Assembly: GCA_008690995.1 (NCBI GenBank) | Contig: VRMN01000011.1 | Span: 186,001-250,000 of the forward strand | DNA from: Porphyridium purpureum | Lineage: Eukaryota > Rhodophyta > Bangiophyceae > Porphyridiales > Porphyridiaceae | Length of the DNA stretch: 64,000 nucleotides | Direction of reading: 5' to 3' | Part shown: piece by piece, positions 41,554 through 50,271 of the stretch | How the letters are laid out: the number at the start of each line of letters is the position of its first letter | Numbering within the stretch: the first letter of the stretch is position 1 | Notes under the pieces: generated by a model | What the model was told of the DNA's origin: nothing | The model's database searches: none | Seen by the model: only the letters and a program-made list of their open reading frames with translations | Position numbers and translations under genes: made by a program

Positions 41554-44274
41554 ATGAATGCCGACGCGGTCGCGGGGTCTGGCGGTCCGGGCGGCGGAAA
41601 GGGGCGGACAGGCGGCAGTGACGGCAACGCCGGGGACGAGGTGCAGCCGGCTGAGCGCGCCAAGGCGCAACAGCACATCATGGCCAAGCTGTCTGCCACG
41701 TTTCCACACCTCTCGCATGATTCGCTGCGCGAATACACAATCATGTTCGAGGGAAAAGCGTTCGAGGGGTCCAGCTCTCGCCTCGATTACCTCCATCGTA
41801 TTGCAGAGGGACTTTCGTCCACGATGCGCCGAAAACAGCAACAAGAGGAGCAGCAGCAACAGGTCGAGCAGCAGCAGCAGCAGCAATGGCAACAGCAAAA
41901 CCCTCAACAGCAACCACTACGGCAACAGCAGCAGCAACCTCAGCAGATTCAGCCTCAACAACAACAGCAGCCTCTAGACCCACAAAAGCAGCAGGGTTGG
42001 CAGCATCAAGAACCTCGTCCTCTGCGGCAGACACAACAAGGGTCCCCTCGTTCCTCGTCGGCAGAACAAGCGGTCGCTGGCTCTGAAAATACAGCGAACT
42101 TGGAACAAAGGCCTTCTGACGCTTCCGACGCATCGCTGCCACTTTTTAAAGACCCGAGCATCTGGAATGAAACTGTAGCAGGACACGCGCATGTAGCGCC
42201 CCTGCATCATGTAGAACGTAAGGAGAATCAGCAGCAAGGACAGCCATTTCATCAAATATCCAAGATTTCGATGAACACAACCAATGAGGACGTGGGCAGG
42301 GTCGCACATGGAATGATTCCGGCAGAGCAAACGGAAATAGCACAGATGCGGGCTCTGGCAAGTGCTGTTGCGGATGCTATGAATGCCAAGTCTGCTCCGT
42401 TCCTGACCTCTCGCGGATCAAATGAAGTTGAATCCGTGGGCGGTGCGGCGCAAGATCATGTTTTTGAAATCCAACAGCAACCACAACCAAAGGCGGTGCC
42501 CAATCGGTCATTCAATCTGAGAAAGCGGACGCCGCAGCATGTCAAAGACGCCATATCTAGAAGACAAATTCAAGTTCAAGCCCGTGGTGGGTCGACAGGT
42601 GCAGCCGCCCCACAGCGCTTTCAAAACGGATTGCACGAGCAAGCGTTCGCCACGTATTCCAGCACAGCGAATGACAGCGCAGCCGTATCTTCAAAACACA
42701 CTTTTAGAGCTTCAGCACGAAATGGAAGCTTGATGGATAGCGACGTAGGTGCTGCTGCTCGCTCTCTAGGTGGAGATCTTGATAATGCACCAGATGCTCG
42801 GCGGGAGCGCGAGCAAAATCATTGGGCAAAATTGCGCAGCATGCACGAAAAGTACTACGAGCCTCTTGCGAAGCTGCAGCCGCTGCTGAAGTCGTTTCAC
42901 GATCGCTACGGCGCTCAGAAGTCGCAGCATCTTCAGAGTTGCTTGCGGGACTGTTTTCAGATATTGGAGCTTCAAAAACTAGATTCCTTGCCGCCCACGC
43001 TCACTGACGCAATGCTTGATCGCGCAAGTTTTTTCATGGAACAGCTTGCCGGTGTTTATTCCAGTGTGGTTGCATCGAACGAAGAATCAACGAATGTTGC
43101 AGGACAGGGTTTGGGCGATACGCATGATGAAGGTTTGACAAAGTCGCCAGATAGCGTCACGAACATGGGTGTCAACCACGCCCGGACTGGGCAAGCCCAA
43201 ACTTCGTCACTGGCCGTCCAAAGCGAGGACATTCTTCCGGCGCAAAGTGTCGCAGGGCCTGGTACGCCTCTGATATCTGGGTCAAATTCTGACAGCAGCT
43301 GGGGTTTGAATTCTCATGATCGAAAGTCTGCGCAAGTGCGACTCAAACAACCACCTATCTCACTCCCCGATCCGGCGTCGGGCATGGCTGGCATGTCTGC
43401 GACTCCATTGCAAGTGCAGGCGAACCGACCGATTGAAAATGTCCCGTCTCAGGAGTCTGAAGAGCCTTTCTCATTCGCTGCACTTTTTCAGAGAATGGTT
43501 TATGACGAAAGCGCAGCAAAGTCGCTCACGGACAATTTACTTGCGAGAATGGATGTGGAACTGCGGCGCATCTTCACGGAGCGCGTCGACGAAGCCTGCT
43601 CAGTGCTGCGTCGAAATGACCGTCCCTTGAATCGGGGCGATTTGGAGCTGATTGACTATTCGACGATAGCCGAGCAATCTACACGTGCGGGTGAGGGAGC
43701 AGCGTACGGAAGGGGGATGGCGAGAGCAAGTGCTCGGCAAATGCCATTTACGGTCAAGGCAGACGTGATGTTTAAATGCAGTGTGACAAGGGGCACGCAG
43801 CTTTTCTCGCCTGGAAATGCGCGAGGGCATATCCAGGGTGACATGCGTTCTCGATTGCAGGTGATCCTGGACGAGGCCCGTGCAGCCTTGGGAAATTCGA
43901 AGGAGGAGTTCGCGAGTTGGCAGCTCCAGATGGGCCATTTGTGCGACCTCCTGGCGTTGAAAGTGTCTTCTCGAAGTCACGTACTATTCCGCGTGCCGTC
44001 TATCATTTTTGTTTTCCCTCCGCGATATCGCGTCGAGTCCGTGCTGCACTGTCTGCTTGAAACGCCAGAATTTGGCTTTAGTGAGCTGCACTCTGAGCTG
44101 CTAACTCAATTTGCCGAGCGTGAGCGTTTGCTTCCGTCCGACGTGCAGCGCTCACTCGGGGCTACGCTACATCTTTGGGTTGGTTTGGTGAACGACTTCC
44201 ACCGCAGGCTCGAAAGAGAGTTTGCGCTGGATCTAGAAGCCTGCCTGCGTAATTCTCGCGACGCGCAGTCCTAG
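41554..44274 (+). CDS. MED15: Mediator subunit 15-like protein with KIX domain
   Basis: A 906-residue protein. After a short Gly-rich start comes a KIX-like three-helix domain (about residues 28-90: RAKAQQHIMAKLSATFP, LREYTIMFEGKAFEG, LDYLHRIAEGLSSTMRRK), closely patterned on the plant/fungal MED15 N-terminus. A Gln-rich tract follows (about 92-155, CAG/CAA codons 41836-42000), then a long disordered middle. The conserved helical C-terminal third includes HYR-like charged helices near 420-500 and a folded end (VLFRVPSIIFVFPPRYRVESVLHCLLETPEF). The KIX of MED15 binds transcription activators in the Mediator tail. Identity rests on KIX plus polyQ; other KIX coactivators are possible but less fitting. 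Nuclear. Confidence 0.75.
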   Translation: MNADAVAGSGGPGGGKGRTGGSDGNAGDEVQPAERAKAQQHIMAKLSATFPHLSHDSLREYTIMFEGKAFEGSSSRLDYLHRIAEGLSSTMRRKQQQEEQQQQVEQQQQQQWQQQNPQQQPLRQQQQQPQQIQPQQQQQPLDPQKQQGWQHQEPRPLRQTQQGSPRSSSAEQAVAGSENTANLEQRPSDASDASLPLFKDPSIWNETVAGHAHVAPLHHVERKENQQQGQPFHQISKISMNTTNEDVGRVAHGMIPAEQTEIAQMRALASAVADAMNAKSAPFLTSRGSNEVESVGGAAQDHVFEIQQQPQPKAVPNRSFNLRKRTPQHVKDAISRRQIQVQARGGSTGAAAPQRFQNGLHEQAFATYSSTANDSAAVSSKHTFRASARNGSLMDSDVGAAARSLGGDLDNAPDARREREQNHWAKLRSMHEKYYEPLAKLQPLLKSFHDRYGAQKSQHLQSCLRDCFQILELQKLDSLPPTLTDAMLDRASFFMEQLAGVYSSVVASNEESTNVAGQGLGDTHDEGLTKSPDSVTNMGVNHARTGQAQTSSLAVQSEDILPAQSVAGPGTPLISGSNSDSSWGLNSHDRKSAQVRLKQPPISLPDPASGMAGMSATPLQVQANRPIENVPSQESEEPFSFAALFQRMVYDESAAKSLTDNLLARMDVELRRIFTERVDEACSVLRRNDRPLNRGDLELIDYSTIAEQSTRAGEGAAYGRGMARASARQMPFTVKADVMFKCSVTRGTQLFSPGNARGHIQGDMRSRLQVILDEARAALGNSKEEFASWQLQMGHLCDLLALKVSSRSHVLFRVPSIIFVFPPRYRVESVLHCLLETPEFGFSELHSELLTQFAERERLLPSDVQRSLGATLHLWVGLVNDFHRRLEREFALDLEACLRNSRDAQS

Positions 44275-44367
44275 GTGAGAGACTTTGCGACATCCATCAC
44301 CTTTTGCTGATCCGGGCATGACTAATTTCTTGTTTCCATGTTCCTTGCCCACTTGAGCCATGTTTCG

Positions 44368-45957
44368 TCAGGATATGTGTCGAAAGCCGGAGCCGAGGAT
44401 CAAGTGGCGCGTGCTCTTTTCTACGCGTCGATACGATCGGACGTGTTGAAGTGCGAGCATGAGAGTTCCGGCACCGGCACTGACAATGAAAATTGAATCG
44501 AACCAGCGCTTGAAGAAGGAAAACTTGACGTCCCCCAGCGCGTCCGCAATGACCAGTCTGTACCCGCGAGGTAAGACGTTTCGTATGAGCACAATTGAGG
44601 AAATAGCGTAGAGTCCGATAAGCTCAGACAACATGATAGCGCTCGGGTATGCCAGTGAACTGTTGGACAATGACACGAAGAGAAAAAGACGCAGAACGCG
44701 AGTAAGGGCACCGCGTACGTTCACGACAATGAGAAAAAATGTAAATATGAAGCTGGCATACTGCGCCAGCACGATAGCGTTGATTTCCAGGCCCACAACT
44801 CGCGACGCCGTATGCAGGCCTTGACTGAGGTTGTCGGTTAAGTTGCCGTTCCTGCGATGAAACTCAACAAACACATTTGCAATGGCCCCGCCCACTCGCA
44901 CAATACATGCTACAAGCATCACCCAGCCAAATGCGGCCAACAGGCGACCCGAAAAGGATCGGCTCCTTAAATGCCGACTCCACAGTTCCAGCGCCTCGTT
45001 ATAATTCTCGAACAAATGGTTCACTTCATCGACCGCAAACTCCAGCTCTTCACGGCTTGGCTTCACTGAAAAAGAGCGCGTCATGGTTCGCGCTGAAGAT
45101 TGTCGTTCAAAGAGAGGGTCAGGCACTGGCACGTGTTCTGCATTTTCTGCAAGCGCGGTGTGACCCCTGTCTCGTACCGACAGATTAGCACTTCCTAAGA
45201 CCTCAGCCGAGAACGCAGGATGAGCTTCGTCATTGGAAACTGCGGACGGGCTCACTCCGTTGCCGGTGTTTAACTTTTGATCGGCCAGCTTCATGCGGTA
45301 CACGCGTTGCACTGCGTCCGACAGGCGCAGCTCCATAGCCTCGACCTGGGCGGCCGACACTCTACGCAAGAAAAAGCTGATGTGGTCGAATGGGATGTTC
45401 ACGGCAGCAAACCCGGAGATTGTCGCCAGCAGCGTCGTGCCGATGATCAAAACTCGGCTGAGTACGTGCTCGTACGTGAAAAACTGGAGCAACGCTTGCA
45501 ACGCAGACAACGTGCGTGCATGCGGATCCACAAAAAATGGGTCACCAATCTTGTACAACATGTATAGCAGCAGAAGCTGAGCAAGCAGTGTCGCGAGAGC
45601 CGCGCGCCACTTGGTCAACCTGTAGTTGGCTAGCATCGTAAACCAGAACGCCGACGGCTGCATGAGTATGAGCAACACGAGCAGAACGTTCAAATTGATC
45701 TGCCATATCAGCTTGCGCGAAGAAGCGTGAAGAAAGCCCACGATTTCAGACAACAGCAGCAAGTACAGCGCAAACGAGGCTGCGAATGTCACCGCGAACA
45801 GGCGCGATGTCGCTGCACCGTGTTGGCTCGGGTCGGTCGCGTAGCCGCTCAAAAAGCGTTCATAGAAGTATCTGCCGGCCCGGAACAGCAGCATGTACAT
45901 GCCCACCGTCAAAACCGCGTCCAGGACGGCAGCAAGTCCATCGTCGCCGCCATGCAT
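44368..45957 (-). CDS. Golgi pH regulator (GPHR/GTG family) membrane protein
   Basis: 529 residues with about nine hydrophobic spans in the GPHR arrangement: five N-terminal spans, a hydrophilic loop and four C-terminal spans. The diagnostic block is KIGDPFFVDP, then LSRVLIIGTTLLATISGFAAVNIPFDHISFFLRRVS with the loop helix AQVEAMELRLSDAVQRVY; animal and plant homologues have VGVTLMAILSGFGAVN-P at this place. C-terminal DALGDVKFSFFKRWFDSIFIVSAG also fits. GPHR is described as a Golgi anion channel in mammals and as GTG1/2 in plants. Start is the first ATG (45957); a GTG at 46011 is ignored. The loop is Ser-rich and longer than in animals. Confidence 0.88.
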   Translation of the reverse strand: MHGGDDGLAAVLDAVLTVGMYMLLFRAGRYFYERFLSGYATDPSQHGAATSRLFAVTFAASFALYLLLLSEIVGFLHASSRKLIWQINLNVLLVLLILMQPSAFWFTMLANYRLTKWRAALATLLAQLLLLYMLYKIGDPFFVDPHARTLSALQALLQFFTYEHVLSRVLIIGTTLLATISGFAAVNIPFDHISFFLRRVSAAQVEAMELRLSDAVQRVYRMKLADQKLNTGNGVSPSAVSNDEAHPAFSAEVLGSANLSVRDRGHTALAENAEHVPVPDPLFERQSSARTMTRSFSVKPSREELEFAVDEVNHLFENYNEALELWSRHLRSRSFSGRLLAAFGWVMLVACIVRVGGAIANVFVEFHRRNGNLTDNLSQGLHTASRVVGLEINAIVLAQYASFIFTFFLIVVNVRGALTRVLRLFLFVSLSNSSLAYPSAIMLSELIGLYAISSIVLIRNVLPRGYRLVIADALGDVKFSFFKRWFDSIFIVSAGAGTLMLALQHVRSYRRVEKSTRHLILGSGFRHIS

Positions 45958-46421
45958 CACGGCAGCGACCTTTGTTCTGATCGTCCTGCGCTGGCGCACG
46001 TCGACTTGCACAGCGCGGTTTCCGGTTTAAGCGGTCCATTCACACAAAGTCAATTTGAACCGAACTGTCCCGGTCTACATTCCACGAGCAAGAAGACGTT
46101 GCGTCGGTCGGGCTGGCGCGCGCCGTCGCGTGCTGTCGCAGAGTTGCCCACCGTCTCGCTGGACATCCACGAAGAACAGCACGCTAGCATACGCGCGTCA
46201 TGGTGGCGCGCAGGCTTGCCGAGCTTTCTTTTCCTCGGATAAGTGGTCATTGGTGTGCTGGGGCACGATCAACCCGTGCAACGCGCGCGGCACAAGTCTC
46301 GGATCACGAAGGCGGTTGGAGGGGGGCCGCGTGTCCGCCTAACAGTCAAGTGCGGCGTCTGGGTATCAGTCGGCCTACGCACCAGGAAACACAGCATCTG
46401 GTACGACAGCGAGGCGGAGAA
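45958..46421. other. Divergent spacer between GPHR and PhyH genes
   Basis: About 460 bases with no GTACAGT octamer. The PhyH frame stays open back to ATG 46200 through an Arg/Gly-rich translation, which could be an N-terminal targeting extension or simply leader sequence. Confidence 0.4.
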
Positions 46422-47369
46422 ATGGGATCGCTAGGGGCCGGGCTGTCGACCGAGCAGCGGTACCTGTTTGACGTGCGTGGATACGTGATATTAAGGCACG
46501 TTCTGTCCCCCGAGGAATGCAAGGAACTGCATGATGCCATTGACGCAAACGCAGACGCATTTCACGAGAGAACAGGGAATTTGATGAACTCGACGCAGCC
46601 GCCGTTCGTGACTGACTCGCTGAAGGGTCGTCTAGACTGCGGTACTATGCTGCATTGGTCCAAGCCTTACTGTGATGTCTTCAGGAGGCTGTTGACGCAT
46701 CCTAACGTGGTTCCTGCACTCGTGGACGTGTGCGGACCAGGTTTTCGCCTCGACCATCTTCCCCTATGTGTGCAGCAAAGACGTGGCGTGGAGGGATTTG
46801 ATCTGCACGGCGGAAACCTCGACGCAAGCGGGAACTACAACGAACACCTGGCGTACACGTTTAAGTACGGTCAAATGAAATGCCGTCTCGTTAATTGCAC
46901 GTTTCAGCTGACTCGCGTCGACGCGGGGGACGGTGGATTTGCAATCATTCCCGGCAGCCACAAGGCGAATTACCCCCTTCCTCCGGGCATTGCGAATGGG
47001 TCATTCACAAACGGCGGCGAGCCGTTGTTGGAGCAGCCCGTAGTAGAGCAGGGTGATGTGATATTATTCAGTGAAGGCACTTCACACGGTGCGCTGCCGT
47101 GGCGCGGTGCCGCGGATGTGCGCCGCGTCGTCTTTTACCGCTATGCGCCAGGCGGCGTTGCGTACGGGCGAGGCTACCTGGACCGTTTTTTGGACGAGGC
47201 CTTCCTCTCGGAGCTGACACCGCAGCAGCGCGCCGTGCTGGCACCGCCATATCACTCCCGCCTAGAGCGCCCTCTGCTTGGCAAGGACGCACAGACTCTG
47301 ACCGAGGTTCCGCGACCGGCGCACAAAAAGGCATTCGACGAGAAGCTTTTCGGCTATCCATATTTTTAG
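46422..47369 (+). CDS. Phytanoyl-CoA dioxygenase (PhyH) family protein
   Basis: Fe(II)/2-oxoglutarate oxygenase fold, 315 residues from ATG 46422 (MGSLGAGLSTEQRYLFDVRGYVILRHVL). Metal ligands are suggested by the H-x-G of FDLHGGNLD and by a downstream His in GTSHGALPWRG, with the 2-oxoglutarate-binding Arg likely in the following VRRVVFYRYAP. The core strand GGFAIIPGSHKANYP is a PhyH hallmark. An upstream in-frame ATG at 46200 would add 74 Arg-rich residues that could target an organelle; this is undecided. The substrate is unknown, as PhyH proteins in algae and bacteria act on varied compounds. The stop codon is only 64 bases from that of the convergent helicase gene, so the 3' UTRs probably overlap. 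Confidence 0.87.
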   Translation: MGSLGAGLSTEQRYLFDVRGYVILRHVLSPEECKELHDAIDANADAFHERTGNLMNSTQPPFVTDSLKGRLDCGTMLHWSKPYCDVFRRLLTHPNVVPALVDVCGPGFRLDHLPLCVQQRRGVEGFDLHGGNLDASGNYNEHLAYTFKYGQMKCRLVNCTFQLTRVDAGDGGFAIIPGSHKANYPLPPGIANGSFTNGGEPLLEQPVVEQGDVILFSEGTSHGALPWRGAADVRRVVFYRYAPGGVAYGRGYLDRFLDEAFLSELTPQQRAVLAPPYHSRLERPLLGKDAQTLTEVPRPAHKKAFDEKLFGYPYF

Positions 47370-47433
47370 ACGCGCATTTTAGACTTTCGGGCACACAATC
47401 TTATTCAGAGAAACTAAATTAAGCCTCGATCGC

Positions 47434-50091
47434 TTATTCCTCTCCAGTTTTGCTTTTCGTGTCCCGATTCCCCACCCACCCTTGCACCGGGCTTCTGTTC
47501 CTTACTTCGCGTCGCACAGCTCTTTTCTTGTCTATTGAATTGCTTCCCTTCCGTGATTTTGGGAACGCGGTCCTCGACTCCGGAGAGTCTCGAGCTGGCG
47601 TTCGGCGGCTTCCCGCCTCTGAAGATCCGGATTCTCCCGGTCGACTTGCGCTGCTGGGTCTCGCAGATTTTGGTGTCGAAGGCGCCGGCCTAGATATGGC
47701 CGAACTAGCACCCCTAGGCCTGCCATGCGCGCGCGTGCTGAATAGTCTTTCGTACTCCTCTTCGGAACCAAAAGAGGAAGATGACGAAGGCCTAGTTGAA
47801 TCTCCAAATAACGACTCCGCATCGCTCTCCGCCGTAACGCGTCCATCATTTTTCTGTCCGACAGAATAGACGTCATCATCTTCGTCGAACTCGCCGCGAG
47901 CTTTGGCATCTGCCATGCGCTTGAGCAAGACTTCTTTTAACGCAGCCGGCGATTCATCCTTAGGTTTGTAATCCGGCACGAGCGGAGGCACTGCATCGTC
48001 TGCAATCGCATCTTCGGTTTCTCCACCACCTTGGCTGCCAGAGCTCCATTTGTTTTTGAACACAGAATTCTGTCGCAACGGCACTTGAAGCCCCGAAGGC
48101 ACATCAGACCTTTGGTCGTCCTTCCGTTTGCCTTCCTTCTTAGAGAGCAAATCAGGCTTGCCCTTATTCTTCACGATGGAAGCCCGTGTTTGCTTCTTCC
48201 GCTGGTTATTCGCTCCCTTTGAGCTCTCATCCTGATCACTGTCATAAACGGTTTTGTCATGCTCGACCTTATCAAAAGGCACAATTTTTCCTTGTTGAAT
48301 GCTTACGGACGTGATCTCGATGCCCAGACTTTTCGCAAATTTACCCAGCACAAATTGCGTCTTTCCATCTGCTACACTGATTACCCTGCCGGGCTTGCCT
48401 GCCCTTCCGCACCGACCCGCGCGGTGCAGGTAGTGGTCGGCATCAGTGGGCAGGTCGAGACTGACGACCATTTCCACGTCGGGACAATCCAGCCCACGGG
48501 CAGCCACTTCCGTTGCAATGAGCAACGTAAAGTCCCCTTTCTTGAACGCACGCAGCACGTTAGCGCGCTCCACTTTATCCGCCGTGCCGCGCAGAGGCAC
48601 GGCCGCGATGTTGAATTCAAGGCACCGTTCGTACACAATTTCGAGGCGCTTGGCGTCGTTCACAAAGCACATGGCGGATTTGGGAATAGGTGCAGTAAAG
48701 AGAATCCGACGCAGAGTGTCAATGTGCAGGCGCTTCGGAATCACTGTGAAGGCGTGTGTCACGTTTGGTGGTAACCGGTTGGTCTCACTGCGTAGCCTCA
48801 CAAGCAACGGACCGCTATAATTCCGTTCCCCTCCCGATGTCATCCACTTGGCCGCAAATTGCTTGACTATCTGACTGTCCGCAGTGGCCGATGAAAAGAT
48901 GGTTTGGCGCGACTTTGGACAACGCTTCAACACTGCCTCCAGGTCCTCCGCTGAAGTCTCGTCCTGCAGGCAATGATCAATCTCATCCACGACAACAAAT
49001 TTGACATTCCCGAGCGGGAGCAGCGACTTACGCGCTCCTCCCGTGCTAACCTCGTTCAGCCTCCCTGGCGTACCTACGATGATGTGTGGTTTGTTCTTCT
49101 TGACTTTTTCAGCCTGACGTGCGTAGTTCGCGCCGCCAATCAGCGCCATCACGCGAATATCCGTGTCGTCCGTGAGTTTGCGTAGATCTTCACTAATTTG
49201 TACGGCCAATTCTCTCGTCGGAGCGACAATCACTGCTTGCACGCCGGCCACGGATGACCCCGGTTTCTCTTCAGCCTCTAGCGCTGCAATTAGGTCTTCA
49301 AGAATGGGCAGCGAAAAGGCAAGAGTCTTGCCAGACCCGGTGTGAGACTGGAACACCATAGAGTGACCGTCCAGGATGCGAGGGATAACAATGGACTGGA
49401 TAAGACTTGCGTAGTGGTGATTCATATCGATCTTGAGGTTGCGGATAAGTTCCGGAGTGAGCAAAAGCGCTTCAAACGGAACCGACGACAAAAAGGTCGA
49501 TGGCGAGGCTTCCGCGCTAGATCCTGCCGGCTCTTGCGCAAACATTGTTCTCCCATCCGGAATGCAAACGTCGACAATCTCCGACCAGATGTCATCTCGT
49601 GACCTTGCCCGCGCAGTCACGTCCCCTAAATTCAATACCGGTGGAATTGAAGCGATGTCCGTCAATACCCCTGCCTGCTCCTGCTGAACCTTGTTTCTTT
49701 CTGCCACGGCGCTCAAGATTGCAATGCCTTCGTCTGGAGACGAACCGCTTTCCTTGGGGCTTTCTGGAAAATCCGCAGTGTCCACTTCCGCCATCCATAA
49801 TGCGCCACAATCCCTTTTCGCTCCATGGGCGAACACGCTAGGTGCTCTCCTTGAATGATGTACCAGCTGGCTTCGCCCATGCAATCCTAGCACCAAATGC
49901 CATGCCAATGCTGCTCCATTCAGCTCGGCGAAGCATCGCACGATCCCAGCTCGGTCCCTACGCTCGGCGTCGCGACACGTGCGATGGTTGGCACGGCAGC
50001 CATGGTCCTGAAGCAGTCGCTGGTGGAGACCAAGCCCACTGCTCAGAGATATGCGTCCGGAGTTCGGCGCGGCGACGACAAAACAAGCCAT
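47434..50091 (-). CDS. DEAD-box-type RNA helicase with DEID motif, probably plastid
   Basis: 885 residues. The N-terminus MACFVVAAPNSGRISLSSGLG is transit-like, with Phe at position 4. Helicase motifs in order are SHTGSGKT (I), PTRELAVQ (Ia), GTPGR (Ib), VVDEIDHC (II, DEID instead of DEAD), SSATADS (III), then in the second domain GTADKVERANVL, IATEVAARGLDCPDV (V) and HRAGRCGRAGKPG (VI). The C-terminal third is a long basic and Ser-rich tail ending RSPVQGWVGNRDTKSKTGEE. The fold and the RecA2 motifs match DEAD helicases used in rRNA maturation. The DEID variant keeps both acidic residues, so ATP hydrolysis should be possible. GTACAGTG lies 90 bases upstream (50180). Confidence 0.88.
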   Translation of the reverse strand: MACFVVAAPNSGRISLSSGLGLHQRLLQDHGCRANHRTCRDAERRDRAGIVRCFAELNGAALAWHLVLGLHGRSQLVHHSRRAPSVFAHGAKRDCGALWMAEVDTADFPESPKESGSSPDEGIAILSAVAERNKVQQEQAGVLTDIASIPPVLNLGDVTARARSRDDIWSEIVDVCIPDGRTMFAQEPAGSSAEASPSTFLSSVPFEALLLTPELIRNLKIDMNHHYASLIQSIVIPRILDGHSMVFQSHTGSGKTLAFSLPILEDLIAALEAEEKPGSSVAGVQAVIVAPTRELAVQISEDLRKLTDDTDIRVMALIGGANYARQAEKVKKNKPHIIVGTPGRLNEVSTGGARKSLLPLGNVKFVVVDEIDHCLQDETSAEDLEAVLKRCPKSRQTIFSSATADSQIVKQFAAKWMTSGGERNYSGPLLVRLRSETNRLPPNVTHAFTVIPKRLHIDTLRRILFTAPIPKSAMCFVNDAKRLEIVYERCLEFNIAAVPLRGTADKVERANVLRAFKKGDFTLLIATEVAARGLDCPDVEMVVSLDLPTDADHYLHRAGRCGRAGKPGRVISVADGKTQFVLGKFAKSLGIEITSVSIQQGKIVPFDKVEHDKTVYDSDQDESSKGANNQRKKQTRASIVKNKGKPDLLSKKEGKRKDDQRSDVPSGLQVPLRQNSVFKNKWSSGSQGGGETEDAIADDAVPPLVPDYKPKDESPAALKEVLLKRMADAKARGEFDEDDDVYSVGQKNDGRVTAESDAESLFGDSTRPSSSSSFGSEEEYERLFSTRAHGRPRGASSAISRPAPSTPKSARPSSASRPGESGSSEAGSRRTPARDSPESRTAFPKSRKGSNSIDKKRAVRREVRNRSPVQGWVGNRDTKSKTGEE

Positions 50092-50271
50092 GTCGTTGTC
50101 CCGCGTGCTCGCACCGCGCCACCGAAGCGGCCGACGGAGTGACGGGAATCGCGCGGCGTTTTAGCGTGGGTCTTCAAAGGTACAGTGAGGTACATCTTTA
50201 TGGGCGAGCGATTGTGTCATTTTTTCCGTTTTACGGTGTGGCCTACGAGGGATTTGAGAAGCGCCGGTCCA
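50092..50271. promoter_or_regulatory. Helicase promoter with GTACAGTG/GGTACA direct repeat
   Basis: GGTACAGTGAGGTACA at 50179-50194 holds one full octamer and a second half site, about 90-100 bases upstream of the helicase ATG and between it and the hflX stop codon. Confidence 0.5.

Noticed and set aside
41836-42000. CAG/CAA repeat in MED15 as an expanded microsatellite
   Set aside because: Codons are mixed CAG and CAA and encode the usual polyQ tract of MED15.
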